Below, in pieces: positions 55,715 through 64,000 of a stretch of 64,000 nt of DNA. The position numbers were made by a program, and so were the translations under genes. Each line of letters begins with the position of its first letter. The first letter of the stretch is position 1. The stretch lies in the NCBI GenBank assembly GCA_018269055.1, contig JAFDVI010000054.1, forward strand, positions 43,041-107,040, read 5' to 3'. A model generated the notes under the pieces. That model was not told the origin of the DNA and did no database searches. It worked only from the letters and a program-made list of their open reading frames with translations. Origin of the DNA: Acidobacteriota bacterium (GTDB lineage Bacteria > Acidobacteriota > Blastocatellia > RBC074).

Positions 55715-58700
55715 ATGAGAAGTATTGTCCAGAGACTAGCTCCGATGTTTTTGCTCGGAGTGATGTTTTCCGTTTCCCACGCGCAAGCCGTTAAAGGTTC
55801 TCTACTTGGCACCATTTTGGATGCCAACGGAGCAGCCGCGGCGGGAGCAACGGTAACTCTCACCGAAACCCGTACGAATATCAGTGCGACGACAACTACC
55901 AATTCTGACGGCAACTATTCTTTCCCGAACCTCAAAGACGGTGTGTATCGCGTTGAAGCTTCTCAAAAAGGATTCAAAAAGGTTGTTCGTGAAAATGTCG
56001 TTGTGGCCGTCAACACCACCGTCCGCGTTGACCTGAACATGCAGGTGGGCGATGTGAGCGAATCCGTGACCGTGACGGCGGACGCAGCCCCATTGCTGCA
56101 AACAGACCGCGCCGATACAGGGCGTTTGCTGGAAAGCAAACAGGTGTCGGAATTGCCGCTCGGTTTTAACCGCAACTTCCAGGGCTTGCTGGTCACCGTG
56201 CCAGGGGCTTCGCGGCCAACTCGACCTCACTCCCAGTTTTTTAATTCGCAGGACAGTCTGGAATCAAAGGTCAATGGCCAGTCGCGCCTTTCAAACAATT
56301 TCCAGATCGAAGGCGTGGATGACAACGAAAAGACCGGTTTGCTGCAAGTACTGATTCCCGCAGCCGACGCCATTGAAACCGTCAGCGTCGCGACCTCGAA
56401 CTTCGATGCGGAATTCGGGCGCGCGGGCGGCGCGGTTTCTTCGGTCACGCTCAAATCGGGAACGAACGACATCCACGGCAGCGCCTTCCTTTTTGGCAAC
56501 AACAATAACGGCTGGTTGCAGGCAGGCGATTTTTTCACGCACGGCACCGCGCCGACGCATTACCGGCAAGCAGGCGGCACCATCGGCGGCCCGATCAAAA
56601 AGAACAAACTGTTTTATTTCGGCGATTACCAATACACGACCGACGCGCTGGGCGCTGTGCAGCAACACACGGCTCCTTACGCTGAGTGGTACGGCGGCGA
56701 CTTCAGCAAAGCCGCGACGACGATTTATGATCCGGCGACGACGCGCACCGATTCGGCGGGCAACGTCATCCGCGATCCTTTCCCGAACAATATCATTCCG
56801 GATAACCGGATCAGCCCGATTGCCAAAAAGCTGCTGGCCTTCCTGAACAAACCGAACGCTGGCCCAGCGCCCGGTGCGGCGAATTACTTCCTGGGGCAGG
56901 TGCCCAACCTGATTTTCAACGAGGTGCGCATCAAAACCACGCACGCTTTTGATACCAAGGTCAATTACAACATCAGTGAAAAGAACGTCTTGTCTTATCG
57001 CTTCAGCTATCAACGTCCTGAAGTTTTCGATCCGGGCACGTATGGTATTTATGGTGGCCCGACCAACGGTGGTTTTGCCGGAACCGGTACACAGAACACC
57101 ATCAGCACTGCGGGAAATTACACCCGCACGTTCAGTCCGACGTTGATCTTGGAAGCGCGCTTTGGCGTGAGCTGGTATCACAACGTGGCGATCTCGCAGG
57201 CCGCCGGGTTGAAGACTTCCAGCGAAATCGGTATTCCGAATGTCAATACGGACTCTTTCTCGGATGGCCTGACACAGATCAATATCAGCGGCTTTTCGGG
57301 GCCAGTGCTCGGTTTTTCTAACAGCCTGCCATGGGATCGCGGCGAAAAGACCTACATCGGTTCGGCCATCCTGACCAAACTGTGGGGAAATCACTCGTTC
57401 AAGTTCGGCGAAGAAATTCGTCACAATCGCGATTTCCTGCTGCAGATTCAAGACAATGGTGGCGTGCGCGGCCATTTCGATTTTAACGGCAATCGCACGG
57501 CGACCTCGGCTGACACCAAGGCGCAAGCCGGAATTGCCAACGCCTTCGCATCTTTCCTGCTCGATCTGCCGAACAGCGTCGGGCGCGACATCAAGGTGAT
57601 TGACCAACCCGGCACGCAGCATTACGCAGCGTTCAGTTTCGCTCAGGACACCTGGCAGATGACGCAAAAACTGACGCTGATTTTGGGACTGCGCCACGAA
57701 TACTACCAGCCGCTGGTCGGCATTGTGGACAAGGGCGGACTGTCGAATTACCTTCCGGACAACAACACTGCGATTGTCGCCGGTTATGGCGATATCCCGC
57801 AAAATGTCCGCGTCAAAGGCGCGCCGTGGCGGAATTTTGCGCCGCGTTTGGGCGCTGCCTACCGCCTCAGCGACAAGACGGTGATTCGCGCCGGATTCGG
57901 AACCAGCATCGTGCCTTTCCCGGACAACAGCTACGCCTTCAACTTCCCCGTCAAACAGAACAACCAGTTCAACGCGCCCAATGCCTTTGCGCCTGCCGGG
58001 TCAATGGCGGCGGGCTTTCCGGCGCCAATCGTTTTCGCCATTCCGTCGAATGGAATCATTGACGGCAACAACTCGGTCTTGAAAAACTCCGGGGTGTATT
58101 ACGCACCGCCGGACCTGCGCGAAGCAAAGCTCCATTCCTACAATGTGGCGTTCCAACGGCAAATGTTGTGGGGCATCACGGCGGAGGCCGCCTATGTGGG
58201 CAACTACGGGCAAGACGTGATTTTTGTCCTTGATTTGAATGCCGCCAATCAATTGGGAAAAGCGACGGTGGCCAGTGACAACCCGGCGCGCCCATACTTC
58301 AGCTCCTACGGGCGCACAGCCTCGATCACCACCAGGGTTCGGAAATCAACCACCTATAATTCGCTCCAGGTCAAAGTGGACAAACGGTTCTCGCATGGCC
58401 TGCTGTTTACGAGCAATTACACGCTCGGGCGATCTATTGATTACGCGGGCGGTGACCAGGGCACCATCAGCACTCCCGCCGACGTCGAATTGAGCCGAGG
58501 CCGTTCCGACTTCGACCGGACGCACTCCTTCACTTCCAGCTTCGTTTGGCAACTCCCCTTCGCTCAGAAACTGCACGGCCCTGCCAAATGGGCGCTCGAC
58601 GGTTGGCAATTCACCGGCATTCTCGACGCTCGCACGGGCACGCCGCTGGATTTCACCACCACCGGTGTGCTGTTGCATGCGCCGGGTAATACCCAACGCG

Positions 58701-59083
58701 CGAACGCCACCGGGACGCCAAAGGTTAATGGAGCGGGCATCCGAACAGGCGAGCTTTATTTCGATACGTCGGTTTTCTCCACGCCGACCGCGACGTTGAC
58801 CGGGACGTCTGACCCGAACCTGAAGTACGCCCCGTTTGGCAACGTCAAACGCAACAGCCTGATCAACGGACCGGGTTACTGGAACCTTGACAGCTCGATT
58901 TTCAAGAAGATGAAGTTCACTGAGCGGATTGGCGGAGAAATCCGGGCAGATATTTTCAACATTCTGAATCACCCTAATCCAGCCAACCCGAGCGCAGGAT
59001 TGACCAGCACGACTTTCGGTCAAATTACGGGGATTTCCAGTTCAGCGCGGTTGGTTCGTTTAGGCGCAAGAGTAACCTTCTAA
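55715..59083 (+). CDS. TonB-dependent receptor, Oar-like with carboxypeptidase-regulatory domain (2)
   Basis: The start at 55715 follows CAGGAGA and begins a signal peptide (MRSIVQRLAPMFLLGVMFSV, about 1-25). The 1122-residue product has a carboxypeptidase-regulatory domain (about 27-110; LLGTILDANGAAAAGATVTL, NSDGNYSFPNLKDGVYRVEA), a plug-like region with VNGQSRLSNNFQIEGVDDNE and a barrel ending in F (VRLGARVTF). Domain order is the same as in the receptor at 46378, but sequence outside the motifs differs considerably, so the ligand may differ. It closes the TonB-TPR-PQQ region. Confidence 0.94.
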   Translation: MRSIVQRLAPMFLLGVMFSVSHAQAVKGSLLGTILDANGAAAAGATVTLTETRTNISATTTTNSDGNYSFPNLKDGVYRVEASQKGFKKVVRENVVVAVNTTVRVDLNMQVGDVSESVTVTADAAPLLQTDRADTGRLLESKQVSELPLGFNRNFQGLLVTVPGASRPTRPHSQFFNSQDSLESKVNGQSRLSNNFQIEGVDDNEKTGLLQVLIPAADAIETVSVATSNFDAEFGRAGGAVSSVTLKSGTNDIHGSAFLFGNNNNGWLQAGDFFTHGTAPTHYRQAGGTIGGPIKKNKLFYFGDYQYTTDALGAVQQHTAPYAEWYGGDFSKAATTIYDPATTRTDSAGNVIRDPFPNNIIPDNRISPIAKKLLAFLNKPNAGPAPGAANYFLGQVPNLIFNEVRIKTTHAFDTKVNYNISEKNVLSYRFSYQRPEVFDPGTYGIYGGPTNGGFAGTGTQNTISTAGNYTRTFSPTLILEARFGVSWYHNVAISQAAGLKTSSEIGIPNVNTDSFSDGLTQINISGFSGPVLGFSNSLPWDRGEKTYIGSAILTKLWGNHSFKFGEEIRHNRDFLLQIQDNGGVRGHFDFNGNRTATSADTKAQAGIANAFASFLLDLPNSVGRDIKVIDQPGTQHYAAFSFAQDTWQMTQKLTLILGLRHEYYQPLVGIVDKGGLSNYLPDNNTAIVAGYGDIPQNVRVKGAPWRNFAPRLGAAYRLSDKTVIRAGFGTSIVPFPDNSYAFNFPVKQNNQFNAPNAFAPAGSMAAGFPAPIVFAIPSNGIIDGNNSVLKNSGVYYAPPDLREAKLHSYNVAFQRQMLWGITAEAAYVGNYGQDVIFVLDLNAANQLGKATVASDNPARPYFSSYGRTASITTRVRKSTTYNSLQVKVDKRFSHGLLFTSNYTLGRSIDYAGGDQGTISTPADVELSRGRSDFDRTHSFTSSFVWQLPFAQKLHGPAKWALDGWQFTGILDARTGTPLDFTTTGVLLHAPGNTQRANATGTPKVNGAGIRTGELYFDTSVFSTPTATLTGTSDPNLKYAPFGNVKRNSLINGPGYWNLDSSIFKKMKFTERIGGEIRADIFNILNHPNPANPSAGLTSTTFGQITGISSSARLVRLGARVTF

Positions 59084-59098
59084 CTTTCGTAATTCCTG

Positions 59099-59164
59099 AT
59101 TGGTGGTCGGTTTGCCAAACCGGGGTCTTACGACTGGTTCGGCAAGCAGGCCGCCAATCAAATT
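59099..59164 (+). terminator. Possible terminator after the second TonB receptor
   Basis: ATTGGTGGTC (59099) and GGCCGCCAAT (59149) are partly complementary and are followed shortly by a run of five T. The inner part contains a second weak stem (TTTGCC with GGCAA). Confidence 0.35.
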
Positions 59165-59182
59165 TTTCTTGGGAGACAATCA

Positions 59183-60439
59183 ATGAGCAATCAATCAGTG
59201 GAACGCAGAGATTTCATCAAACAGGCTGCGACAACGGCGACCGTCGCGGCCTTCACTGCGGCTTCGTATTCCAAAGTGCTCGGCGCGAATGATCGCGTGC
59301 GATTGGGCATCATTGGCCCCGGCGCGCGCGGCCAGGAAACGATGAAGTATTTTCTGGAAGCGCCGAACACAGAGTTCGTCGCCGCCGCCGACGTGTACAC
59401 CCGCCGGTTGGACGAAGTGAAACGATTTGGCGCGGGTATCAAAGGCTTCGGTGATCATCGCAAGATGCTGGAATCGAAAGACGTGGATGCGGTGATTGTG
59501 TCTTCGCCGCTGCATTGCCATGCGCGGCATTTTCAAGATGCGCTGGCGGCGGGCAAGGACCTGTACGGCGAAAAAACGATGACCTGGTCCATCGAAGAAG
59601 CCGAAGCCTGTCTGGCCGCCGCGAAGAAAAATCCGAAACGCGTCATCGGCATCGGCCAGCAACACAACAGCGCGGGGTATTTCGTGGACGCGCGCAAGTG
59701 GGTCAAAGACGGTCTGGTCGGCAAAGTCGCGCAGGTCGAATCGTGGATGAGCCGCAACACGCCGCACGGCAAGGGGCAGTGGGTGCGTCCGATTCCCGAA
59801 GATTGCACCGCGCAAAACGTCAACTGGAAAGCTTTTTTGAATGGCCGTCCGGATCGTCCGTTTGACGCCAACAAATTTATCAACTGGCGGTTGTGGTGGG
59901 AATTTTCAGGCGGCAACATCACCGAAAACATGGTTCACCAGATTGGCTGGATCATCGGCGTGCTGGATTTGGGCGTGCCGACTTCGGCGTACATGTCCGG
60001 CGGCGTCTTTTCTGAAAAAGACGGACGAGAAGTGCCGGATACCATCTCCGTGATCTTGGATTACCCGAACGAATTGACCGTCGCGTGGCAATCCACGTTC
60101 AGCAACAGCCGTTTCGGTTTGGGCATTCGCATTCTGGGATCGGACGGCACGATTGAATGGTTGGCCGGAACCACGGATATGGTCAGCGGCAAATCCGCCA
60201 GCGGTTGGAGCTACGCGCCGGAAAAACTCAATCGTCCCAATGGCGAAGCGATCAAGGGCGATGCCAAAGGCGACAACCATTACATCAACTTCGTCGAATG
60301 CGTGCGTTCGCGCAAAACGCCGAACACGCCGGTTGAAATCGGTTACCGTTCGGCCATCGCCGCGCACATGGCGAATCTGTCTTATCGCCGCAAAGAAAAG
60401 GTGACGCTGGACACGGCGCACCAATCCGCGCATAGATAG
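59183..60439 (+). CDS. Tat-exported Gfo/Idh/MocA-family oxidoreductase
   Basis: The 418-residue protein carries a twin-arginine signal (ERRDFIKQAATTATVAAF, residues 8-25) and should be exported folded with its cofactor. The Rossmann motif LGIIGPGARGQETM (about 43-56) and family segments YGEKTMTWSIEEAEA (in place of EKP), GIGQQHNSAGYF and SGGNITENMVHQIGWI follow. Exported members of this family act in periplasmic sugar oxidation or as glycosidases with a redox step. Its place after the TonB-PQQ run suggests a shared substrate. A clear terminator follows. Confidence 0.93.
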   Translation: MSNQSVERRDFIKQAATTATVAAFTAASYSKVLGANDRVRLGIIGPGARGQETMKYFLEAPNTEFVAAADVYTRRLDEVKRFGAGIKGFGDHRKMLESKDVDAVIVSSPLHCHARHFQDALAAGKDLYGEKTMTWSIEEAEACLAAAKKNPKRVIGIGQQHNSAGYFVDARKWVKDGLVGKVAQVESWMSRNTPHGKGQWVRPIPEDCTAQNVNWKAFLNGRPDRPFDANKFINWRLWWEFSGGNITENMVHQIGWIIGVLDLGVPTSAYMSGGVFSEKDGREVPDTISVILDYPNELTVAWQSTFSNSRFGLGIRILGSDGTIEWLAGTTDMVSGKSASGWSYAPEKLNRPNGEAIKGDAKGDNHYINFVECVRSRKTPNTPVEIGYRSAIAAHMANLSYRRKEKVTLDTAHQSAHR

Positions 60440-60468
60440 TAAGCAGAGAAATCGCTGCGGAATTTACG

Positions 60469-60507
60469 ATCTGCGCTGTTGGTGACAAACCTGCGGCGCA
60501 GATTTTT
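60469..60507 (+). terminator. Rho-independent terminator after the Tat-exported oxidoreductase
   Basis: ATCTGCGC (60469-60476) and GCGCAGAT (60496-60503) pair perfectly around a 19-base loop, followed by five T. It separates this gene from the convergent LysR gene. Confidence 0.8.
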
Positions 60508-60517
60508 GTTATATGGT

Positions 60518-61441
60518 TCAAGCTCCAACCGAGACAGCCTTTCCCGGTTTCACAACCGGCAGCGAACGCCTGGAAAGCAACTCTAAGAACTCGAATGCGT
60601 ATGCAGGTGTGAAATCGTTTTTGAGCAGCGCCGCGCACCATTGCCGATGAAATCCCTTTCGCGTCAAGGGACGCGCCACCAGCTTGCCGGATTCAATCTC
60701 TCTAGCCACAGCCCACCGCGCCAAAGTACTGATCCCCAAACCTGCCCTGACCATTTCGACGACCGCCTCGGTCAATTGCACTTCGCTGATGCGCGCAGGC
60801 TTGACGCCAGCCGGCGCCAGGATTTTGTTATAAAGGGTGCTTTCGCTGGGTGGGGTATAGAGAAACAGATTCTGGTCAGCAAAGTCCCTGGCTGAAATAT
60901 AAGGCCGCACGGCGAGCGGGTGGTGCGGAGCCATAACCACGACAATCTCATCTTGAAAGAGTGGTTTGTAAACCAATCGCTTGTCGCGTTCGGTGGAGGA
61001 GATGACGGCAAAATCCAGTTTGCCGTCGAGCAATGCTTGAATCGGACGCCGCGTCGCTTCGAGGATGATCTTCACTTCGACCTTCGGAAATTTTCGATGG
61101 AACTCTTTCAACATTTCCGGCAGCCAGTGGTAGCAGGTGTAACACTCGGTGCTGATGCGCAAAGTCCCGTGATCGCCTGCGGCAATTTGCGCGATGTCGT
61201 CTTCAGCGCGCTTCAATTCGTCCAGCACTTGTTGCGCCGATTGCAAAAGCCGTTCACCAGCCTGCGTCAGAATCATGCGTTTGTTGACGCGATTGAACAA
61301 AGAAACTCCCAACCGCTCTTCAATATCGCGTAACTGATGGCTGAGCGCCGATTGCGTCAGATGCAATCTCTCGCCCGCCTTGGTCACGCTTCTTTCTTCC
61401 GAAACCGCCACAATCAACTTCAGGTGTCGCGTCTCGAACAT
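60518..61441 (-). CDS. LysR-family regulator, MetR-like
   Basis: The start at 61441 has AAAGGA upstream and gives MFETRHLKLIVAVSEERSVTKAG, the LysR helix-turn-helix with LTQSALSHQLRDIEERLG. The 307-residue length is usual. The effector domain opens with LRISTECYTCYHWLPEM, which resembles MetR, the homocysteine-responsive activator. An upstream frame back to 61669 lies over the divergent DinB gene and is not coding. It is divergent from the DinB-like gene and probably controls it and itself. Confidence 0.93.
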   Translation of the reverse strand: MFETRHLKLIVAVSEERSVTKAGERLHLTQSALSHQLRDIEERLGVSLFNRVNKRMILTQAGERLLQSAQQVLDELKRAEDDIAQIAAGDHGTLRISTECYTCYHWLPEMLKEFHRKFPKVEVKIILEATRRPIQALLDGKLDFAVISSTERDKRLVYKPLFQDEIVVVMAPHHPLAVRPYISARDFADQNLFLYTPPSESTLYNKILAPAGVKPARISEVQLTEAVVEMVRAGLGISTLARWAVAREIESGKLVARPLTRKGFHRQWCAALLKNDFTPAYAFEFLELLSRRSLPVVKPGKAVSVGA

Positions 61442-61482
61442 CGTTATGAATCCTTTCGCCTGGAAATATGAATGAGGATAGA

Positions 61483-61497
61483 TCATCAAAATGATGA
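61483..61497. promoter_or_regulatory. Candidate LysR-type operator
   Basis: TCATCAAAATGATGA is a perfect 5-bp inverted repeat around five bases, of the T-N11-A type, in the 131-bp space between the LysR and DinB genes. Confidence 0.45.
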
Positions 61498-61572
61498 AAA
61501 CAATGAGTTGGTTTAATTTATGAATGATCCGTATCCTCCGCCAATGCAGAAACGAACCAAGGAGACTCAAGT

Positions 61573-62106
61573 ATGGATAATCTGAAATACCCCATTGGGG
61601 AATTTGTCCCCCAAGCCGAGTTTGCTGCAACAAAACGCCAGGGCTTGATCCGAAGCATCGCCGAAGCACCTGCCAGATTACGCGAAGCGATCAGCGGTTT
61701 GTCATCTGACCAACTTGACACGCCCTATCGCCCGGAAGGATGGACAGTACGACAAACAGTGAATCACGTCGCCGACAGTCACCTGAACGGGTACATCCGA
61801 TTCAAATTTGCGCTGACCGAACCTGAACCGATGATCAGGCCTTATGAAGAAAAATTGTGGGCGGAATTGGAAGACGGGCGGAACACGGATCCTGCGATTT
61901 CACTGGCTTTGCTGGACGCATTGCACCAGCGTTGGACGACACTTCTCGGTTCATTGAAACCGGAAGATTTCGCGCGCATAACACGCCATCCACAACGCCC
62001 CGATTGGGGAGCATTCCCGCTTGATCTGTTGCTTGGACTCTACGAATGGCACGGGCGTCACCATACGGCGCACATCACTCGATTGAGTCAGCGGATGGGA
62101 TGGTAA
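61573..62106 (+). CDS. DinB-superfamily protein, YfiT/BstA-like
   Basis: The 177-residue protein matches the YfiT/bacillithiol-transferase branch: YPIGEFVPQAEF at the N-terminus, RPEGWTVRQTVNHVADSHLN (first metal His) and the C-terminal LYEWHGRHHTAHITRL with two further His. These three histidines usually bind zinc or nickel. Such enzymes transfer thiols to electrophiles in Firmicutes; here the thiol is unknown. No signal peptide. It is divergent from the LysR gene and has AAGGAGA a few bases ahead of its ATG. Confidence 0.92.
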   Translation: MDNLKYPIGEFVPQAEFAATKRQGLIRSIAEAPARLREAISGLSSDQLDTPYRPEGWTVRQTVNHVADSHLNGYIRFKFALTEPEPMIRPYEEKLWAELEDGRNTDPAISLALLDALHQRWTTLLGSLKPEDFARITRHPQRPDWGAFPLDLLLGLYEWHGRHHTAHITRLSQRMGW

Positions 62107-62129
62107 CAGGGTCTATTCATTTTCAGCCA

Positions 62130-62219
62130 GACCACGGAGTTCACTGAGAATAAATCGTCTCGTCATATCCCTCAGTGTTCTCTGTGTGCTCTGTGTGCTC
62201 TGTGTGCTCTGTGGCAAAC
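62130..62219. repeat. Imperfect inverted repeat with 9-bp tandem units
   Basis: CCACGGAGTTCACTGAG at the left is matched imperfectly by the right end, which contains three copies of TGCTCTGTG in a row and ends CTCTGTGG. It lies between the DinB gene and the next ADOP permease gene. Confidence 0.65.
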
Positions 62220-62268
62220 CACAAAGAATGAATGGACCTTGGGATGGCAATAACGGGAAGGAGAGTTC

Positions 62269-64000
62269 ATGTTACGCGATCTACGATTTGCTATCCGTTC
62301 GTTGCTGAAGCGTCCGGGTTTCAGTCTGGTCATTGTCGTGACGCTCGCGCTGGGGATTGGCGCAAATACGGCGATTTTCAGTGTTGTCAATGCGGTCCTG
62401 TTGTCGCCGCTGCCCTATAAACAGCCGGAGCGATTGTTTGCGGTCTGGGCCAAAAACGAAAAACGAAACCTGACACAACAACCGGTCTCTTACCTGAATT
62501 ACCTCGACTGGAAAGAGCAGAACCAGGTCTTCGAACATCTGGCCGCAGTTCGCGCTGAATCGCTCAACCTGACTGACCAGGCCGAACCGGAACGGATCAA
62601 TGGCGTTCGGATCACGGTCAACATTCTTTCACTGCTTGGGATCAAACCCGCCCTGGGACGTGATTTTCTTCCCGAAGAAGGTCAGCCGGAAAAGTCTGCG
62701 GTCGCACTGGTCAGTTACGGATTGTGGCAGCGGCGTTATGGCGGCGATCCGAATTTGATCGGGCAGACGCTGACGTTGGATGCGAAACCGTATACCGTCA
62801 TCGGCATTCTTCCGCCGGGAGTGAAATATCCGGGATTGATGCTGCCACCCACCGGAGCGGAAATCTGGATTCCGTTTATCGTTTCGCCCAGTCAAAACTT
62901 GCGCGGATTTGCCAATCTGCGACTTGTCGGACGGCTGAAGGCGGGAGTTGCACTTGAACAAGCGCAAACGGAGATGGATGTCATTGCCCGCCGCCTGGAA
63001 CAGCAATACCCGCAAGACAACACCAATCTGGGAATTGGCGTGGTCTCGTTGCAGGAGCAATTGGTCGGAAATGTACGGCTGGCGCTGATGATTTTGCTGG
63101 GTGCGGTTGGACTGGTGCTGCTGATTGCTTGTGTCAACGTAGCGAATTTGATGCTGGCCCGCGCGGCAGGGCGAAAAGCAGAGACGGCGCTTCGCGCGGC
63201 GCTGGGAGCCAGTAGATGGCAGTTGAGCAAACAATTGCTGACGGAATGTTTGACACTCAGCTTGACTGGTGGAACCGTCGGGGTGTTGCTGGCTTATGTT
63301 GGAGTGGAGTGGGTGAAAACATTGAATGTCGCCAGTCTGCCGCGTTTGGACGAGATCAGCATCAACCCCAAAGTTCTTGGCTTTACGTTTCTGGTGGCAA
63401 CATTCACCGGATTGATTTTCGGCCTTCTTCCAGCGTTGCAGTTTTCCAGAGTTGAACTGACCGAAAACCTGAAAGAAGGACGAAAGGGCGCAGCCGGCGG
63501 GGCGCTTCATGGTCGCTGGCTGCGCGCCTTGGTAGTTGCCGAAATCGCTCTGGCAATGATTTTGCTGGCTGGCGCGGGCTTGCTGTTGCGCAGCTTCCGG
63601 CTGGTTACCGAAGTTGATCCGGGCTTCAATCCGCAGAATGTGTTGACGCTCAGCGCGCCGTTGCCGCAGACAAATTACCGCGACCAACAGCAACAGCTTG
63701 CCTTTTACGAAACCGCGCTGGCCAGACTCAATGCGCTGCCCGGCGTTGCTTCGGCCTCGGCTACATTCAGAGTTCCCCTTGTCGGATTGGCCACCGTCAC
63801 CTTCACTGCCGAAGGGAAACCGGTTCCCGTGGGCAATGAACCAACTGCCGATTATCGAACCATCAGCTTCGACTATTTCCGAACGATGGGCATTGCTTTG
63901 CGCAATGGGCGCGAGTTTACCGAACGCGACAAGGCGGATGCGCCCGATGCCGTCATTATCAACGAAGAACTGGCGCGCCGTTTCTTTCCCAACGAAGACC
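62269..64000 (+). CDS. ADOP/MacB-type ABC transporter permease (3' end cut by window edge)
   Basis: The ATG at 62269 has AAGGAGAG upstream. The visible 577 residues show the first membrane segment (PGFSLVIVVTLALGIGANTA), a MacB periplasmic core (LWQRRYGGDPNLIGQTLTLD) and FtsX-type helices (ALMILLGAVGLVLLIACVNV, ALRAALGASRWQLSKQLL). It lacks the extra N-terminal region seen in the frameshifted permease at 44640. No ATPase or PadR gene adjoins it here. Function is assumed export or signalling across the inner membrane; the substrate is unknown. Confidence 0.93.
   Translation, partial: MLRDLRFAIRSLLKRPGFSLVIVVTLALGIGANTAIFSVVNAVLLSPLPYKQPERLFAVWAKNEKRNLTQQPVSYLNYLDWKEQNQVFEHLAAVRAESLNLTDQAEPERINGVRITVNILSLLGIKPALGRDFLPEEGQPEKSAVALVSYGLWQRRYGGDPNLIGQTLTLDAKPYTVIGILPPGVKYPGLMLPPTGAEIWIPFIVSPSQNLRGFANLRLVGRLKAGVALEQAQTEMDVIARRLEQQYPQDNTNLGIGVVSLQEQLVGNVRLALMILLGAVGLVLLIACVNVANLMLARAAGRKAETALRAALGASRWQLSKQLLTECLTLSLTGGTVGVLLAYVGVEWVKTLNVASLPRLDEISINPKVLGFTFLVATFTGLIFGLLPALQFSRVELTENLKEGRKGAAGGALHGRWLRALVVAEIALAMILLAGAGLLLRSFRLVTEVDPGFNPQNVLTLSAPLPQTNYRDQQQQLAFYETALARLNALPGVASASATFRVPLVGLATVTFTAEGKPVPVGNEPTADYRTISFDYFRTMGIALRNGREFTERDKADAPDAVIINEELARRFFPNED

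Noticed and set aside
56291..57802. 503-residue open frame on the minus strand opposite the second TonB receptor
   Set aside because: Same reason as for the first receptor; no start context or motif.
60518..61669. Longer LysR reading frame starting at 61669
   Set aside because: The extra 76 residues have no LysR character and lie opposite the DinB gene; the start at 61441 has a ribosome site and the family's usual N-terminus.
62180..62215. Short tandem units that could suggest a CRISPR-like array
   Set aside because: The 9-bp units are directly adjacent, without spacers, so they are a simple tandem repeat.

Overview
The window reads as a stretch of chromosome from an Acidobacteriota bacterium, most likely class Blastocatellia. 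The inference rests on gene families: two Oar-like TonB receptors with an N-terminal carboxypeptidase-regulatory domain, MacB/ADOP-type permeases paired with a PadR regulator, a VWFA-related acidobacterial domain protein, DUF1501 and DUF1549/DUF1553 cytochrome proteins, PQQ dehydrogenases, and several Gfo/Idh/MocA oxidoreductases. I could not run a taxonomic search. I found no phage, plasmid, CRISPR array, rRNA or tRNA.

Layout. 1-4.4 kb: two Gfo/Idh/MocA oxidoreductases, an ArnT-like glycosyltransferase and a LmbE/PIG-L deacetylase. 5.4-10.3 kb: a minus-strand operon of DUF1553 cytochrome protein, DUF1569 protein and DUF1501 protein. 10.3-11.2 kb: a gene-free interval with two candidate structured RNAs. 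11.2-15.2 kb: an M3-peptidase-like protein whose zinc ligands are gone, a small lipoprotein, aroB, a membrane protein and a BON-LysM protein. 15.3-18.3 kb: speA with a deoxyhypusine-synthase-like gene behind a clear sigma-70 promoter. 18.6-24.5 kb: a tightly coupled minus-strand operon of PIN/TRAM protein, ispD, cupin, ispF, sialidase-like protein, HAD phosphatase and pyrimidine nucleoside phosphorylase. 24.9-27.3 kb: VWA protein and trmFO. 27.4-33.2 kb: a six-gene plus-strand cluster (two Gfo/Idh/MocA, SIS protein, SDR, MetE-like protein, UlaG-like hydrolase) that looks like an uncharacterised carbohydrate pathway. 33.3-35.8 kb: a PcrA/UvrD helicase. 35.7-41.5 kb: a MauG-type peroxidase, a cytochrome c, a PQQ alcohol dehydrogenase with an N-terminal heme domain, and an MFS transporter. 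42-45 kb: a frameshifted ADOP permease with its PadR regulator. 46.4-60.4 kb: TonB receptor, cupin-TPR protein, PQQ dehydrogenase with an embedded cytochrome domain, TPR protein, second TonB receptor and a Tat-exported oxidoreductase. This suggests outer-membrane uptake followed by periplasmic oxidation of an unknown sugar or alcohol. 60.5-64 kb: a LysR regulator divergent from a DinB-family protein, then a truncated second ADOP permease.

A second theme is a high density of intergenic inverted-repeat elements of several unrelated sequence families. They sit at gene ends, in places supply codons to neighbouring genes, and one palindromic AT-rich segment lies inside the MetE-like reading frame. 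Most annotations rest on recognised motifs read by eye; substrates are inferred.
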